Assembly: GCA_019638285.1 (NCBI GenBank)
Contig: JAHBUB010000001.1
Coordinates: forward strand, 186,001 to 250,000
Reading direction: 5' to 3'
Origin: Cyclobacteriaceae bacterium
GTDB taxonomy: Bacteria > Bacteroidota > Bacteroidia > Cytophagales > Cyclobacteriaceae
DNA: 64,000 nt
Each line of letters opens with the position of its first letter. Position 1 is the stretch's first letter. Below, one piece after another: positions 54,377 through 63,458 of this stretch. Made by a program: the position numbers and the translations under genes. The notes below the pieces were generated by a model. The model did not search any database, was not told the origin of the DNA, and was given only the letters and a program-made list of their open reading frames with translations.

Positions 54377-55444
54377 ATGAGTGGACTAAGCGTGCTGTTG
54401 TTTCCTTTTGCGGTGATCTTTAGGATTGCCACAGGTATTAGAAATCATCTTTATTCCGTAGGACATAAAAAGTCTTTTCAATTTGAAGTTCCGGTGGTGA
54501 ATGTGGGGAATCTGAACATTGGAGGTTCAGGTAAAACACCCACAATAGAGTATTTGATCAGGCTACTTAAGAAGGAATATGCCATCGCCACGTTGAGCCG
54601 GGGGTATGGAAGGCGAACCAGCGGCCTCCGATTCGCCACCCCTAATGACAATGCAGCTACGCTGGGTGATGAACCCTACCAGTTTTATAGAAATTTTAAT
54701 ACAGAAGTGAAGGTGGTTGTGGGTGAGGATAGGGCTTTCGCTATTCCCAACATACTTCATGAGTACCCTTCTACCTCTTTAATATTACTTGATGACGCGT
54801 ATCAACATCGAAGGGTAAATCCACATTTGAATATTTTGCTCACGGATTTTGAAAAACCGTTTTATAAAGATTTTCTTTTGCCGATGGGGAGATTGCGGGA
54901 GGGAAGAAAGGGCGTAAAAAGGGCTGATATTATAATTGTGACAAAGTGCACCGAACTGATTGACAAGGAGGTGCAGAACGGTATGAAAAAGGAAATCGAA
55001 CGATATGCGGGCACCAAACCTGTATTCTTCTCTTTCATACGCTATGGAAGTCCACAGCCATTTCAACGAACCAATGTTCCAATAACTCCTCATGTAGTTT
55101 TGTTGTCAGGAATCGCAAAGCCCCAACCTTTAGAAGATTTTGTAAGCACTAACTTTGTATTGGTTAAACATTTTAGATTTAAAGACCATTATTTATATAC
55201 ATTAAAAGACATTGTTCAACTTAGGAATTTTATCAATAACCAGGCAGAAAAACCATCTATTCTTACGACCGAGAAGGATATGGTACGCTTGCTAGATCCT
55301 AAATTCAGTGAATTGCTTCTTGATCTCAATTGCTTTTTCTTGCCAATAGAAATGGATTTTGTGGAAAATGGTGTAGAATTTGATAGGTTGGTGCGTTATA
55401 CCATTGAAAAGGCTGCTGTCAAGTCGAATCCTGAGGATGAGTAA
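54377..55444 (+). CDS. lpxK: Tetraacyldisaccharide 4'-kinase LpxK
   Basis: A 355-residue LpxK, which phosphorylates the 4' position of the lipid A disaccharide at the inner membrane. An N-terminal helix (LLFPFAVIFRIATGIRN) is followed by the P-loop NIGGSGKTP, then LSRGYGRRTSG, GDEPYQF, and DDAYQHRRV with the catalytic Asp. The open frame extends far upstream over nif3 on the other strand; ATG 54377 matches the usual start. LPS synthesis is consistent with the outer-membrane proteins elsewhere in the window. Confidence 0.94.
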   Translation: MSGLSVLLFPFAVIFRIATGIRNHLYSVGHKKSFQFEVPVVNVGNLNIGGSGKTPTIEYLIRLLKKEYAIATLSRGYGRRTSGLRFATPNDNAATLGDEPYQFYRNFNTEVKVVVGEDRAFAIPNILHEYPSTSLILLDDAYQHRRVNPHLNILLTDFEKPFYKDFLLPMGRLREGRKGVKRADIIIVTKCTELIDKEVQNGMKKEIERYAGTKPVFFSFIRYGSPQPFQRTNVPITPHVVLLSGIAKPQPLEDFVSTNFVLVKHFRFKDHYLYTLKDIVQLRNFINNQAEKPSILTTEKDMVRLLDPKFSELLLDLNCFFLPIEMDFVENGVEFDRLVRYTIEKAAVKSNPEDE

Positions 55445-55446
55445 AT

Positions 55447-55454
55447 TATCTTTG
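55447..55454 (+). promoter_or_regulatory. Candidate -7 box (TATCTTTG) just before the porin start
   Basis: A full TAnnTTTG match whose last base is 6 bases before the GTG at 55460. If used, the transcript would be leaderless or nearly so. No TTG at the -33 distance is seen, so the porin may instead be read from the lpxK transcript. Confidence 0.3.
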
Positions 55455-55459
55455 CGCCT

Positions 55460-57361
55460 GTGTTTCTAAGAACCTCAATAGTTTTATTTTTTGTCTTTTT
55501 CTTTTGCACCGTGGCAGTTGCGCAAAGGAGAGGGTCTCAGGTGGTGGATGACTCTACCCGAAACGTATATGGACCCAATACAACCAAATGGATTACTGAA
55601 AAGGACTTATTCTATGACAGAAACAACTACCAACCAATCGACACCTCTATTCTTAATTATCACCGATGGAATTATGTAAACAGATTGAACAATACCTATA
55701 AAGATTTAGGAAATGTAGGCACCCCCCTGTTCCCTGTTTTTCCTTCCTTAGAGGGATCCATTGGCGTGTCTACTGGATTCCGTGTGTATGACCCCTATTT
55801 TCTAACAGAAGAACCGAAGTACTTCGACACTAAATCTCCTTACACAAGAATGCGACTGATATGGGGTGGTCAAGGTAGGGCCATGACACGTGTTGAGTTC
55901 AGTAGAAACATTAACGAACGATGGAACTTTGGTTTTAATTACCGCCCTATTTTAGTAGATAAACAAATACTGCGCAACGGAAAGGGAGACCGACAAACAG
56001 TAAGCCATTACTATGACATTTATACAGCATACCGAAGCGAAAACAACAAGTACCAGGTCTTATTTAACTATAGGAGAATCCGACACAGTGTTGTTGAAAT
56101 GGGAGGCATCAACATAATTGCCACAACTGCAGATTCCACCTATCAATCACTTTTCAATCCAAATAACTCACCCAAGTTAACGGCCGCGAAAAGCGTACAA
56201 CTTCAGAATCAAGCGCACCTTTTTCAGCAGTATAGGATTACCAACGGTTTGCAACTCTATCACCTATCTGATATAGGTAAGAAAGTAAATACTTACAAAG
56301 ACAATCTGGATACGGATCCTGCTTCCTATTACGATAATGCCATTCATGTGGATGAGACTCCCAATGAGGCCAGCGACAGTACGCGCTTTTCTTATTGGAC
56401 CAATGAATTGGGAGTGAAAGGAAAAATCAGAAAGATATTTTATAATGGATATGTTAAAAATCGGGCCTACAAATTCCGTTATAAGTACATCACAGAAGAT
56501 ACATTGGATATTCCGCTTACAGATAATGAATACTACATTGGAGGCCGACTTTCCTATGAGCATGATTCACTCACTCATATCACTGCATGGCTGGAATATT
56601 TGGATGGAGGCAATTACAGGGCGGAGGCTACGCTGAAGTCCCGATGGCTTGACGCGAGTGCCATTCAATTATTGTCAAAACCTCCCTTTGTATACAATGC
56701 TTATCGGGGCTCTTTTGATTTATGGAACAATCGTTTTAAAAATACTTTTTCTACACAACTGGAGGCCTTTGGCAAATTTCAGTTTGGAAGGCTGTTTGTT
56801 TCCCCAGGCGTAAAATTTACCTCGTTGAGAGATTATATTTATTTCAGAAAGGATGTTTATCCAGGGACTTCTCAGAAAGTACTTCCCATTCAGTCTTCCG
56901 GAAAGCAGGAATTGTTATCTCCAGAACTTAGGTTGGAAGTTAAGTTTTTTAGAAACATGCATTTGAGGCCTCAAGTGATTTACTCTTCTTTTCTGTCCAA
57001 TGATGATGATGCACTGCGTGTGCCTGAGTTATTTGTAAACACACAACTGGCCTATGAAAACCAAATTTTTAACAAGCATCTGGAAGTACAAATCGGAATT
57101 GATTTTCATTGGAAATCTGCCTACTACGATTATGCATATGATCCGGCCATGCAGCAGTTTTATACCCAGGACCAGGTAAAATCTCCCTCTTTTCCATTGA
57201 CGGATGTTTTTTTTAACGGCAAAATGAAGCGTGGTCGATTTTTCTTTAAGTACAATAATCTGGTGCAGGCCTTTACGCAATCCGGATACTTATCTACACC
57301 TGTTTACCCGGGCCAACGCAACATAATGGATTTTGGTTTTGAACTTCTGTTATTTGATTGA
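55460..57361 (+). CDS. Putative porin (outer-membrane beta-barrel)
   Basis: A 633-residue outer-membrane protein of the Bacteroidota putative-porin family. A signal peptide (ending AVAQ) is followed by a ~100-residue plug-like front (YHRWNYVNRLNNTYKDLG), then amphipathic strands rich in Tyr, Phe, Arg and Asn through to the end, closing with FGFELLLFD, whose terminal aromatic-Asp fits barrel assembly. Substrate unknown. GTG 55460 is the only start after the in-frame lpxK stop. It overlaps nothing and ends 2 bases before miaE. Confidence 0.85.
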   Translation: MFLRTSIVLFFVFFFCTVAVAQRRGSQVVDDSTRNVYGPNTTKWITEKDLFYDRNNYQPIDTSILNYHRWNYVNRLNNTYKDLGNVGTPLFPVFPSLEGSIGVSTGFRVYDPYFLTEEPKYFDTKSPYTRMRLIWGGQGRAMTRVEFSRNINERWNFGFNYRPILVDKQILRNGKGDRQTVSHYYDIYTAYRSENNKYQVLFNYRRIRHSVVEMGGINIIATTADSTYQSLFNPNNSPKLTAAKSVQLQNQAHLFQQYRITNGLQLYHLSDIGKKVNTYKDNLDTDPASYYDNAIHVDETPNEASDSTRFSYWTNELGVKGKIRKIFYNGYVKNRAYKFRYKYITEDTLDIPLTDNEYYIGGRLSYEHDSLTHITAWLEYLDGGNYRAEATLKSRWLDASAIQLLSKPPFVYNAYRGSFDLWNNRFKNTFSTQLEAFGKFQFGRLFVSPGVKFTSLRDYIYFRKDVYPGTSQKVLPIQSSGKQELLSPELRLEVKFFRNMHLRPQVIYSSFLSNDDDALRVPELFVNTQLAYENQIFNKHLEVQIGIDFHWKSAYYDYAYDPAMQQFYTQDQVKSPSFPLTDVFFNGKMKRGRFFFKYNNLVQAFTQSGYLSTPVYPGQRNIMDFGFELLLFD

Positions 57362-57363
57362 TC

Positions 57364-57957
57364 ATGGAAAAACATATTTTGGGACTAAACTTACCCACCG
57401 ATCCGAGGTGGGTAAATATTGCTGAAAAAAATATTCATGACATCCTTATTGATCATGCCTATTGTGAACAGAAGGCGGCTTCATCCTGCATTTCTCTAAT
57501 TATCCAATACCCTGAAATGGAAAAAATGGTGGAAACACTCACGCCCATTGTAGCGGAAGAGTGGGGTCACTTTGAAAGGGTGATGGACGAACTTAAAAAA
57601 AGAGGAATGCCCTTTGGGATGCCTCGTAAAGATGAGTACGTGGATCAGTTACAAAAGCTTATTAAAAAAGGAGGAAATCGGGAAGATCAACTGGTAGAGC
57701 GATTGCTCATGAACGCATTGATAGAAGCGCGCAGTTGCGAGCGATTTCGTCTGTTGTGGAAGGAAATTGGCGATGCAGATCTTAGCAAATTCTATTATGA
57801 ATTGATGGTGAGTGAAGCGGGACATTATAAAACATTCTTATCCTTGGCCAGAGAATACAAACATCCCGACTGGGTGGAGAATCGTTGGCGAGAATTGTTA
57901 AAAGAGGAAGCTGAGATAGTATCCAAACTTGAAGTACGAGCCGACAGGATGCACTAG
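57364..57957 (+). CDS. miaE: tRNA-(ms2io6A)-hydroxylase MiaE
   Basis: A 197-residue non-heme di-iron hydroxylase that oxidises ms2i6A at tRNA position 37. Ferritin-like iron ligands are visible: Glu in DHAYCEQKAAS, the ExxH in EEWGHFE, Glu in EARSCERF and the ExxH in EAGHYKTF. ATG 57364 is chosen over an in-frame TTG two codons earlier. It needs MiaA/MiaB products made elsewhere and oxygen, in line with an aerobic lifestyle. Confidence 0.93.
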   Translation: MEKHILGLNLPTDPRWVNIAEKNIHDILIDHAYCEQKAASSCISLIIQYPEMEKMVETLTPIVAEEWGHFERVMDELKKRGMPFGMPRKDEYVDQLQKLIKKGGNREDQLVERLLMNALIEARSCERFRLLWKEIGDADLSKFYYELMVSEAGHYKTFLSLAREYKHPDWVENRWRELLKEEAEIVSKLEVRADRMH

Positions 57958-57965
57958 TTTATTGC

Positions 57966-59222
57966 CTAGGTTTTTTGCTTTTTCTTTTTAGCAGCCGGAA
58001 ACAGAATATTGTTAAGAATTAATCTGTACCCCGGTGAGTTGGGATGTAGACTCAAATCAGTAGGCTCTTCGCCTACCGTATGTTGGTAATCTTCAGGATC
58101 ATGGCCTCCATAAAAAGTATAAAAGCCTTTGCCCAGTACGCCATGCAAGTATTTGACTTCCCTGATGTCCCTGTTCTCACCCATAATCACCACATCCGGT
58201 TTTACCAAATGCTTTTTAAATCCGGTAGTTTGGCCATAAAATCCTTTAATCACCCTGGTGTGGTTTTGTGTCAGCATTGTTGGAATGGGATCCCATTTTG
58301 CTGAGAACTCGAACAGATTGAAGTAGTCATTGTCCTGACGCAGGCCTCTCTCGGGAGGATTGTTATCTATATCCGAAAACTCGTATTGATAGGGATCTCT
58401 TGAAATTCGGAAGTCTGTAAAGGCAAGGGTTTTTTCATAATCGAGTTTTTCCTGTGCTTGGGGGTCGGCAGGGTCACCGTCATACATACGTTCGCAAATG
58501 TCCACCCCCTCTGCAGCCAATGCGATATCAAATGAGTCAGTCGCTGAGCACATAGCAAAAAGAAATCCACCTCCGGCAACAAACTCTTTGATGCGTTTTG
58601 CTACGGCCAGTTTGAGTTGAGAGACCTTGCGAAAGCCATTTTCCTGAGCCAATTCTTCGGCTTCTTTTTGGGCTTCTATGTACCAGGGCATATTGGCATA
58701 ACTTCCATAAAATTTTCCGTATTGGCCTGTAAAGTCTTCATGATGAAGGTGTATCCAATCGTATTTTGGCAGATCCCCATTCATTATCTCATTATCATAA
58801 ATGACATCATATGGGATTTCAGCATAGGTGAGCACCAGTGTTACAGCATCATCCCAGGGTAGTTTACTCTTAGGTGAGTAAACGGCAATTTTTGGGTATT
58901 TCTCCAGCTTCATGAGGTCATAATTCACGGCCGGGCTTGCTATCTCAGTGATGATTCCATTGGCTTGCGCATCAGAAATAATTTCGAAACTTACTCCGCG
59001 CACTACCAACTCGTTTTGTATCGAGGGTTGATATTTACACATAAAGCTGCCACCACGGTAATTGAGCAGCCAATCTACCTCGATGTCGTTTTTGAGTACC
59101 CAATAGGCGATTCCATACGCTTTTAGGTGATTTGCCTGTTTTGTATCCATAGGAATAAACACATAATTGGCGAAAGCCAGCCTGCTGATGGATAAAAAGA
59201 AGAACAAAATTAGTGACCTCAT
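57966..59222 (-). CDS. Secreted glutamine-amidotransferase-like protein (often labelled asparagine synthetase B)
   Basis: A 418-residue secreted protein. ATG 59222 begins a signal peptide (LILFFFLSISRLAFA); two in-frame starts lie 5 and 7 codons upstream. Residues ~90-300 look like a class I amidotransferase/ThuA-type fold, with GGGFLFAMCSATDSFD at the nucleophile-elbow position (Cys) and HLHHEDFTG nearby. Homologues in Cytophagales often carry the name asparagine synthetase B, but I see no ATP-dependent synthetase domain, so that name looks unsafe. A Lys-rich end (AAKKKKQK) follows. Function unknown. Confidence 0.75.
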   Translation of the reverse strand: MRSLILFFFLSISRLAFANYVFIPMDTKQANHLKAYGIAYWVLKNDIEVDWLLNYRGGSFMCKYQPSIQNELVVRGVSFEIISDAQANGIITEIASPAVNYDLMKLEKYPKIAVYSPKSKLPWDDAVTLVLTYAEIPYDVIYDNEIMNGDLPKYDWIHLHHEDFTGQYGKFYGSYANMPWYIEAQKEAEELAQENGFRKVSQLKLAVAKRIKEFVAGGGFLFAMCSATDSFDIALAAEGVDICERMYDGDPADPQAQEKLDYEKTLAFTDFRISRDPYQYEFSDIDNNPPERGLRQDNDYFNLFEFSAKWDPIPTMLTQNHTRVIKGFYGQTTGFKKHLVKPDVVIMGENRDIREVKYLHGVLGKGFYTFYGGHDPEDYQHTVGEEPTDLSLHPNSPGYRLILNNILFPAAKKKKQKT

Positions 59223-59298
59223 CGTTAGTTCTCTCATTGGCAATATGAATGTAACAATATTAGGTGCTTAATAGTCTTATACTATAACGTCCATTCCC

Positions 59299-59306
59299 TA
59301 CTTTTG
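59299..59306 (+). promoter_or_regulatory. Candidate -7 box (TACTTTTG) for the permease gene
   Basis: A full TAnnTTTG match 25 bases before the ATG at 59332, giving a leader of about 20 bases. No clear -33 TTG. Confidence 0.45.
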
Positions 59307-59331
59307 ATTTTGTAATCTATATGATTTTTGA

Positions 59332-60567
59332 ATGAATTTGCTTGAAAATTTTAAGGAAGGTTTAAGATCGGTTCAGGCCAACCTTCTGAGGTCTGTGCTT
59401 ACGGCACTTATTGTTGCCATTGGCATTACTTCTCTGGTGGGAATTCTTACCGCAATTGACGGTATTGAGTACTCTGTGTCTGAGAGCTTGTCCTCACTGG
59501 GAGTAAATACTTTTGACATTTATTCAAAGAGAAACAGAAACCGAAGCCAACAGGGGATGAAAGAGGATGCTGTGCGTCCTGTTTATTTGCAGGACATGGA
59601 AAAGTTTATCAATCGTTATGCCATACCCTCTTCAATCAGTCTTTCAGCGAGCCTTACACAGATAGCTGAGGTGAAACATAATTCCAGTAAAACAAATCCT
59701 AACATTGGAGTAATGGGGGTCAATGAAGAGTACCTGGCGTTAAAAGGTCTTAACATTGATAAAGGAAGAAGCTTTTCTTCCGTAGAAATTGGTTATGGAA
59801 GTAAGGTGGTGGTTTTGGGTTCCAAGGTAGTGGCTGCCATTTTTAAGGACAATGAGGATCCAATCAATTCTGAAGTGTCTTTTAAAGGAACGAGATTCAG
59901 AGTAATAGGAGTGTTGGTTGAGAAAGGACAGCTTTCTGAAGACAATTACGACAATATGGTTTTTATCCCTGTGATTGTCGCTAATCAATTGGCCAGCGGA
60001 AGAGGTTTGGAATACAACCTGACCGTTGGAATTAAAGACCCCTCTCAGTTGGAGTTGGCCATGGGAGAGGCTACGGGGCTAATGCGCACCATCCGACAGG
60101 ACAGAGTGGGAGAACCCAACTCTTTTGAGTTGGAACAAAGTGAAACATTGGCAGAGAACCTTGAAAATATAACAGGAATGCTTCGTATCGGTGGCTTTGG
60201 AATTGGATTTATCACTTTACTGGGTGCATCTATTGCCTTGATGAATATAATGATGGTGTCAGTCACAGAACGGACCCGGGAAGTGGGTGTACGAAAAGCA
60301 CTTGGCGCTACTCCTCTGCGCATTCGTCAACAGTTTGTTATTGAGGCCATTGTCGTTTGTATATTGGGGGGGATAGCAGGCATCATTATGGGCATTGGAA
60401 TTGGCAACCTCATTTCGAGCGCCATAGGGATAGATAGTTTTGTGATACCTTGGCTCTGGATGTTTATGGGGCTCGTCATTTGTATTGCGGTAGGGCTTTT
60501 ATCAGGATACTATCCCGCCTATAAGGCATCAAAACTTGATCCTATTGAATCCCTAAGGTTCGAATAA
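59332..60567 (+). CDS. MacB/FtsX-type ABC transporter permease
   Basis: A 411-residue permease with the type VII (MacB) layout: helix 1 near residues 20-45, a large periplasmic domain (~46-285), then three helices near 285-405. The signature TERTREVGVRKALGA lies in the coupling segment and the ending YPAYKASKLDPIESLR is diagnostic. The MacB_PCD domain is recognisable (VNTFDIYSKR, VIGVLVEKGQ). No ATPase gene is adjacent, so its partner is elsewhere. Such systems move lipoproteins, peptides or signals across the envelope. Confidence 0.91.
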   Translation: MNLLENFKEGLRSVQANLLRSVLTALIVAIGITSLVGILTAIDGIEYSVSESLSSLGVNTFDIYSKRNRNRSQQGMKEDAVRPVYLQDMEKFINRYAIPSSISLSASLTQIAEVKHNSSKTNPNIGVMGVNEEYLALKGLNIDKGRSFSSVEIGYGSKVVVLGSKVVAAIFKDNEDPINSEVSFKGTRFRVIGVLVEKGQLSEDNYDNMVFIPVIVANQLASGRGLEYNLTVGIKDPSQLELAMGEATGLMRTIRQDRVGEPNSFELEQSETLAENLENITGMLRIGGFGIGFITLLGASIALMNIMMVSVTERTREVGVRKALGATPLRIRQQFVIEAIVVCILGGIAGIIMGIGIGNLISSAIGIDSFVIPWLWMFMGLVICIAVGLLSGYYPAYKASKLDPIESLRFE

Positions 60568-60634
60568 CCTACTCATTAACTTTTATTGTACGGGAAGTAA
60601 AAAGTTTTCTAATTTGGGGGTAAATGTGATCCCT

Positions 60635-62638
60635 ATGAAATCCTTTATTGCAATTCTTTTTTTAGTAATCCTGGCGTTGCCTTCATTCTCTCAAAGAGTC
60701 ATTCAGCCCTCTGATGTCTACCGACTCAAGTCTGTAAGTGATCCACAGATTTCGCCAGACGGCAAATGGATTGCTTATACTGTAAGCTCACCTGATTCTG
60801 CGAAGGATAAATATGATTCAGATATATGGATGATCAGTTGGGATGGAAAAGAAACCATTCAACTCACGTCCAGCCCTGAAAGTGAGAGCGCCCCCAGGTG
60901 GTCTCCTGACGGCAAGTACCTCACCTTTTTATCCTCCCGGTATGAATCGAAAGCCAGCCAGATTTGGAAAATGGATAGGAGAGGAGGCGAAGCCTTAAAG
61001 CTTACCACTCTCAAAGTTGGAATAGATGAATATGAGTGGAGTCCGGATTCTAAAAAAATAGCATTGATCATTAAAGACCAGGAGCCAGCAGATGAGGCAG
61101 AAAAGAAAAAAACAAAGAAACCAATCGTGATGGACCGCCATCATTTCAAGGCTGACGGACAAGGGTATTTGGAGAGAAAAAGAAACCACATCTATGTTTA
61201 TGATGTGGCCACAGAAAAATTAGATACGATTACAACAGGAGATTTCGATAACTCAGACCCGGTATGGTCACCAGATTCAAAACAACTTGCTTACGTAAGT
61301 AATAGAACCAAAGATCCTGACCGCAATGGCAATACGGACATCTGGATTGTGGATGCCAGGCAGGGCGCTAAAGCGTTGCAACTTACCAAGTGGGAAGATT
61401 CTGATACCTCTCCCGCCTGGAGTCCCGATGGGAAGTCAATTGCTTATTTAAAGTCAAGAACCCCCGAGTATGATATTTACGATCAGGCACAAATTGCTAT
61501 CGTACCGGTTGCTGGCGGCAATCCTAAAATTATTTCTGCCAAGGTAGATAGGGATGTGAGTAGCCCCATTTGGTCACTGGATGGCAAATCAATTTATACA
61601 ACAATAGATGATGATCGAAGATCGTATGTGGCTTCATTTGATCTTTCATCCAACGAGATGAAAAAATTAACCAGTGGAGACAGGGTGTTTGGGTCGCTAA
61701 GACGTGGACCGAATAACAAATGGGCCTCTATGAGTGGTGATCCATATACACCCAATGAAGTGTATGCCATTGAGGGGACTGCTGTAACAAGATTAACTCA
61801 TGTACATGATGAATTCCTGAAACCCCTTGCGCTGGCAACGGTGGAAGGTTTTAATTCTACCAGCAAAGATGGAACAGTGGTAGGCAGTTTGTTGTATACG
61901 CCTGCAGGAACATTGAAAAACAAAAAACTTCCCCTTATTCTTTGGATACACGGTGGCCCAACTTCACAAGATGATTTTTCATTCGATCTTGCTTCGCAAT
62001 TGCACGCAGCCAATGGGTATGCAGTCGCTAATGTAAATTATAGAGGTAGCAGTGGAAGAGGCATGGATTACAGCAGGGCCATTTATGCTGATTGGGGAAA
62101 CAAAGAAGTAATGGATTTGATTGGTGCTGTTGATTACTTGATTAAGGAAGGTAAAGTAGATGCCAATCAGATGGGAGTAGGTGGTTGGAGCTACGGAGGG
62201 ATTTTAACGGATTACATTACTGCCTCTGACACCCGTTTTAAAGTCGCTGCCAGTGGTGCAGGGAGTGCGTTATGGTTTTCTTTGTATGGATCAGATCAGT
62301 ATACGACACAATACGAAGCTGAATTGGGGGTGCCTTGGAAAAATGCAGACAAATGGATGAAACTGTCTTATCCGTTCTTCAATATTGAAAAAATGAAAAC
62401 GCCAACTTTGTTCATGGTGGGAGAAAAAGATTTTAATGTACCACCCGTTGGAGGTGAGCAAATGTACCAGGCGCTAAAAACCCTGGGTGTGCCTACGGAA
62501 TTTGTGGTTTATCCAAACCAGTTTCATGGCATTCGCACCCCCAGTTATCAGGTGGATCGCTATGTGCGCTATAAAGATTGGTTTGGAAAATATTTGGACA
62601 GCCCCAAAATGTCTGGATCCATTGAACCCAAGAAATAG
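60635..62638 (+). CDS. S9 family prolyl-oligopeptidase-like serine peptidase
   Basis: A 667-residue secreted peptidase with a signal peptide (ALPSFSQ). The N-terminal TolB/beta-propeller half has repeated SPDGKWIAY-type units (residues ~30-390). The C-terminal alpha/beta hydrolase has the oxyanion WIHGGP, nucleophile GGWSYGG, the acid in GEKDFNVP and the His in NQFHGI. The family cleaves short peptides after proline or acts as acylaminoacyl-peptidase. ATG 60635 is preferred to the TTG at 60614 because it opens the signal peptide. It is followed by the SGNH gene after 2 bases. Confidence 0.93.
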   Translation: MKSFIAILFLVILALPSFSQRVIQPSDVYRLKSVSDPQISPDGKWIAYTVSSPDSAKDKYDSDIWMISWDGKETIQLTSSPESESAPRWSPDGKYLTFLSSRYESKASQIWKMDRRGGEALKLTTLKVGIDEYEWSPDSKKIALIIKDQEPADEAEKKKTKKPIVMDRHHFKADGQGYLERKRNHIYVYDVATEKLDTITTGDFDNSDPVWSPDSKQLAYVSNRTKDPDRNGNTDIWIVDARQGAKALQLTKWEDSDTSPAWSPDGKSIAYLKSRTPEYDIYDQAQIAIVPVAGGNPKIISAKVDRDVSSPIWSLDGKSIYTTIDDDRRSYVASFDLSSNEMKKLTSGDRVFGSLRRGPNNKWASMSGDPYTPNEVYAIEGTAVTRLTHVHDEFLKPLALATVEGFNSTSKDGTVVGSLLYTPAGTLKNKKLPLILWIHGGPTSQDDFSFDLASQLHAANGYAVANVNYRGSSGRGMDYSRAIYADWGNKEVMDLIGAVDYLIKEGKVDANQMGVGGWSYGGILTDYITASDTRFKVAASGAGSALWFSLYGSDQYTTQYEAELGVPWKNADKWMKLSYPFFNIEKMKTPTLFMVGEKDFNVPPVGGEQMYQALKTLGVPTEFVVYPNQFHGIRTPSYQVDRYVRYKDWFGKYLDSPKMSGSIEPKK

Positions 62639-62640
62639 CA

Positions 62641-63312
62641 ATGCGCCTGAGTTTGAAAATATTTCTTGCGCTAATTATTTTAGTTTCTAATTCAATGTGT
62701 GCACAAACGAAAAAAGAACCGCTTCGGTATTTGGCATTAGGAGATTCTTATACGATTGGAGAAAGTGTTGCTGAAAATGAAAGATGGCCTGTGCAATTAG
62801 CAAAGGCACTTTCTGAAAGTGGGACGCCTGTGGGTACACCTAAAATAATTGCAGTGACCGGATGGCGAACTGACAATTTGAGGAATGGAATTGAAATTGC
62901 TCAAATCAAGGAAAAGTATGATTTGGTTTCGTTGCTTATAGGAGTGAATAACCAGTATCAAGGAAAGCCAGCGGATGCATCATATGCAACAGAGTATGAA
63001 GGCTTACTAAAAATGGCCATTCAATTAGCCGGTGGAGACAAGTCAAGTGTGTTTGTGGTCTCCATTCCCGACTATGGATTTACGCCTTATGGCAAACCCA
63101 AACAGGAAAAGATATCAAAAGAGTTGGATGAATTTAATGCCATCAACAAACGTATCACGGAATCGTATGGCGTCACTTACATTAACATTACCGACATTTC
63201 CAGGGGCGGATTGGATGATCCTGAGTTGGTGGCAGGGGATGGGTTACACCCCTCAGGGAAACAGTATACACTTTGGGCGGAGTGTATAATGAAAAGCCTG
63301 AAGCTAAAGTAG
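62641..63312 (+). CDS. SGNH/GDSL hydrolase (secreted esterase)
   Basis: A 223-residue secreted SGNH esterase: signal peptide to about SMCAQ, block I ALGDSYTIGE with the catalytic Ser, block III GVNNQYQG with Asn, and block V DGLHPSG with the Asp-x2-His. Substrates may be acyl or acetyl esters of sugars or lipids. It begins 2 bases after the S9 peptidase stop and is very probably co-transcribed with it. The 146 bases after it (63313-63458) hold no gene that I can support. Confidence 0.92.
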   Translation: MRLSLKIFLALIILVSNSMCAQTKKEPLRYLALGDSYTIGESVAENERWPVQLAKALSESGTPVGTPKIIAVTGWRTDNLRNGIEIAQIKEKYDLVSLLIGVNNQYQGKPADASYATEYEGLLKMAIQLAGGDKSSVFVVSIPDYGFTPYGKPKQEKISKELDEFNAINKRITESYGVTYINITDISRGGLDDPELVAGDGLHPSGKQYTLWAECIMKSLKLK

Positions 63313-63458
63313 TTCTGTTTTGTAACTACTTAACCTATGTGTCCAGGTGGTTAGAAAAGACAACCACACGGGTATATAGGAAATGTAGAAATTCTGTGGG
63401 TGTTACTTTGATGGAATGGTTTTAGGCCATGATTAAACGTGTTCCGTGGAATTAGACA

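Noticed and set aside
63313-63458. Weak GTGGTT/AACCAC hairpin after the SGNH gene as a terminator
   Set aside because: The stem is only about six pairs, the loop is long and there is no T-run.
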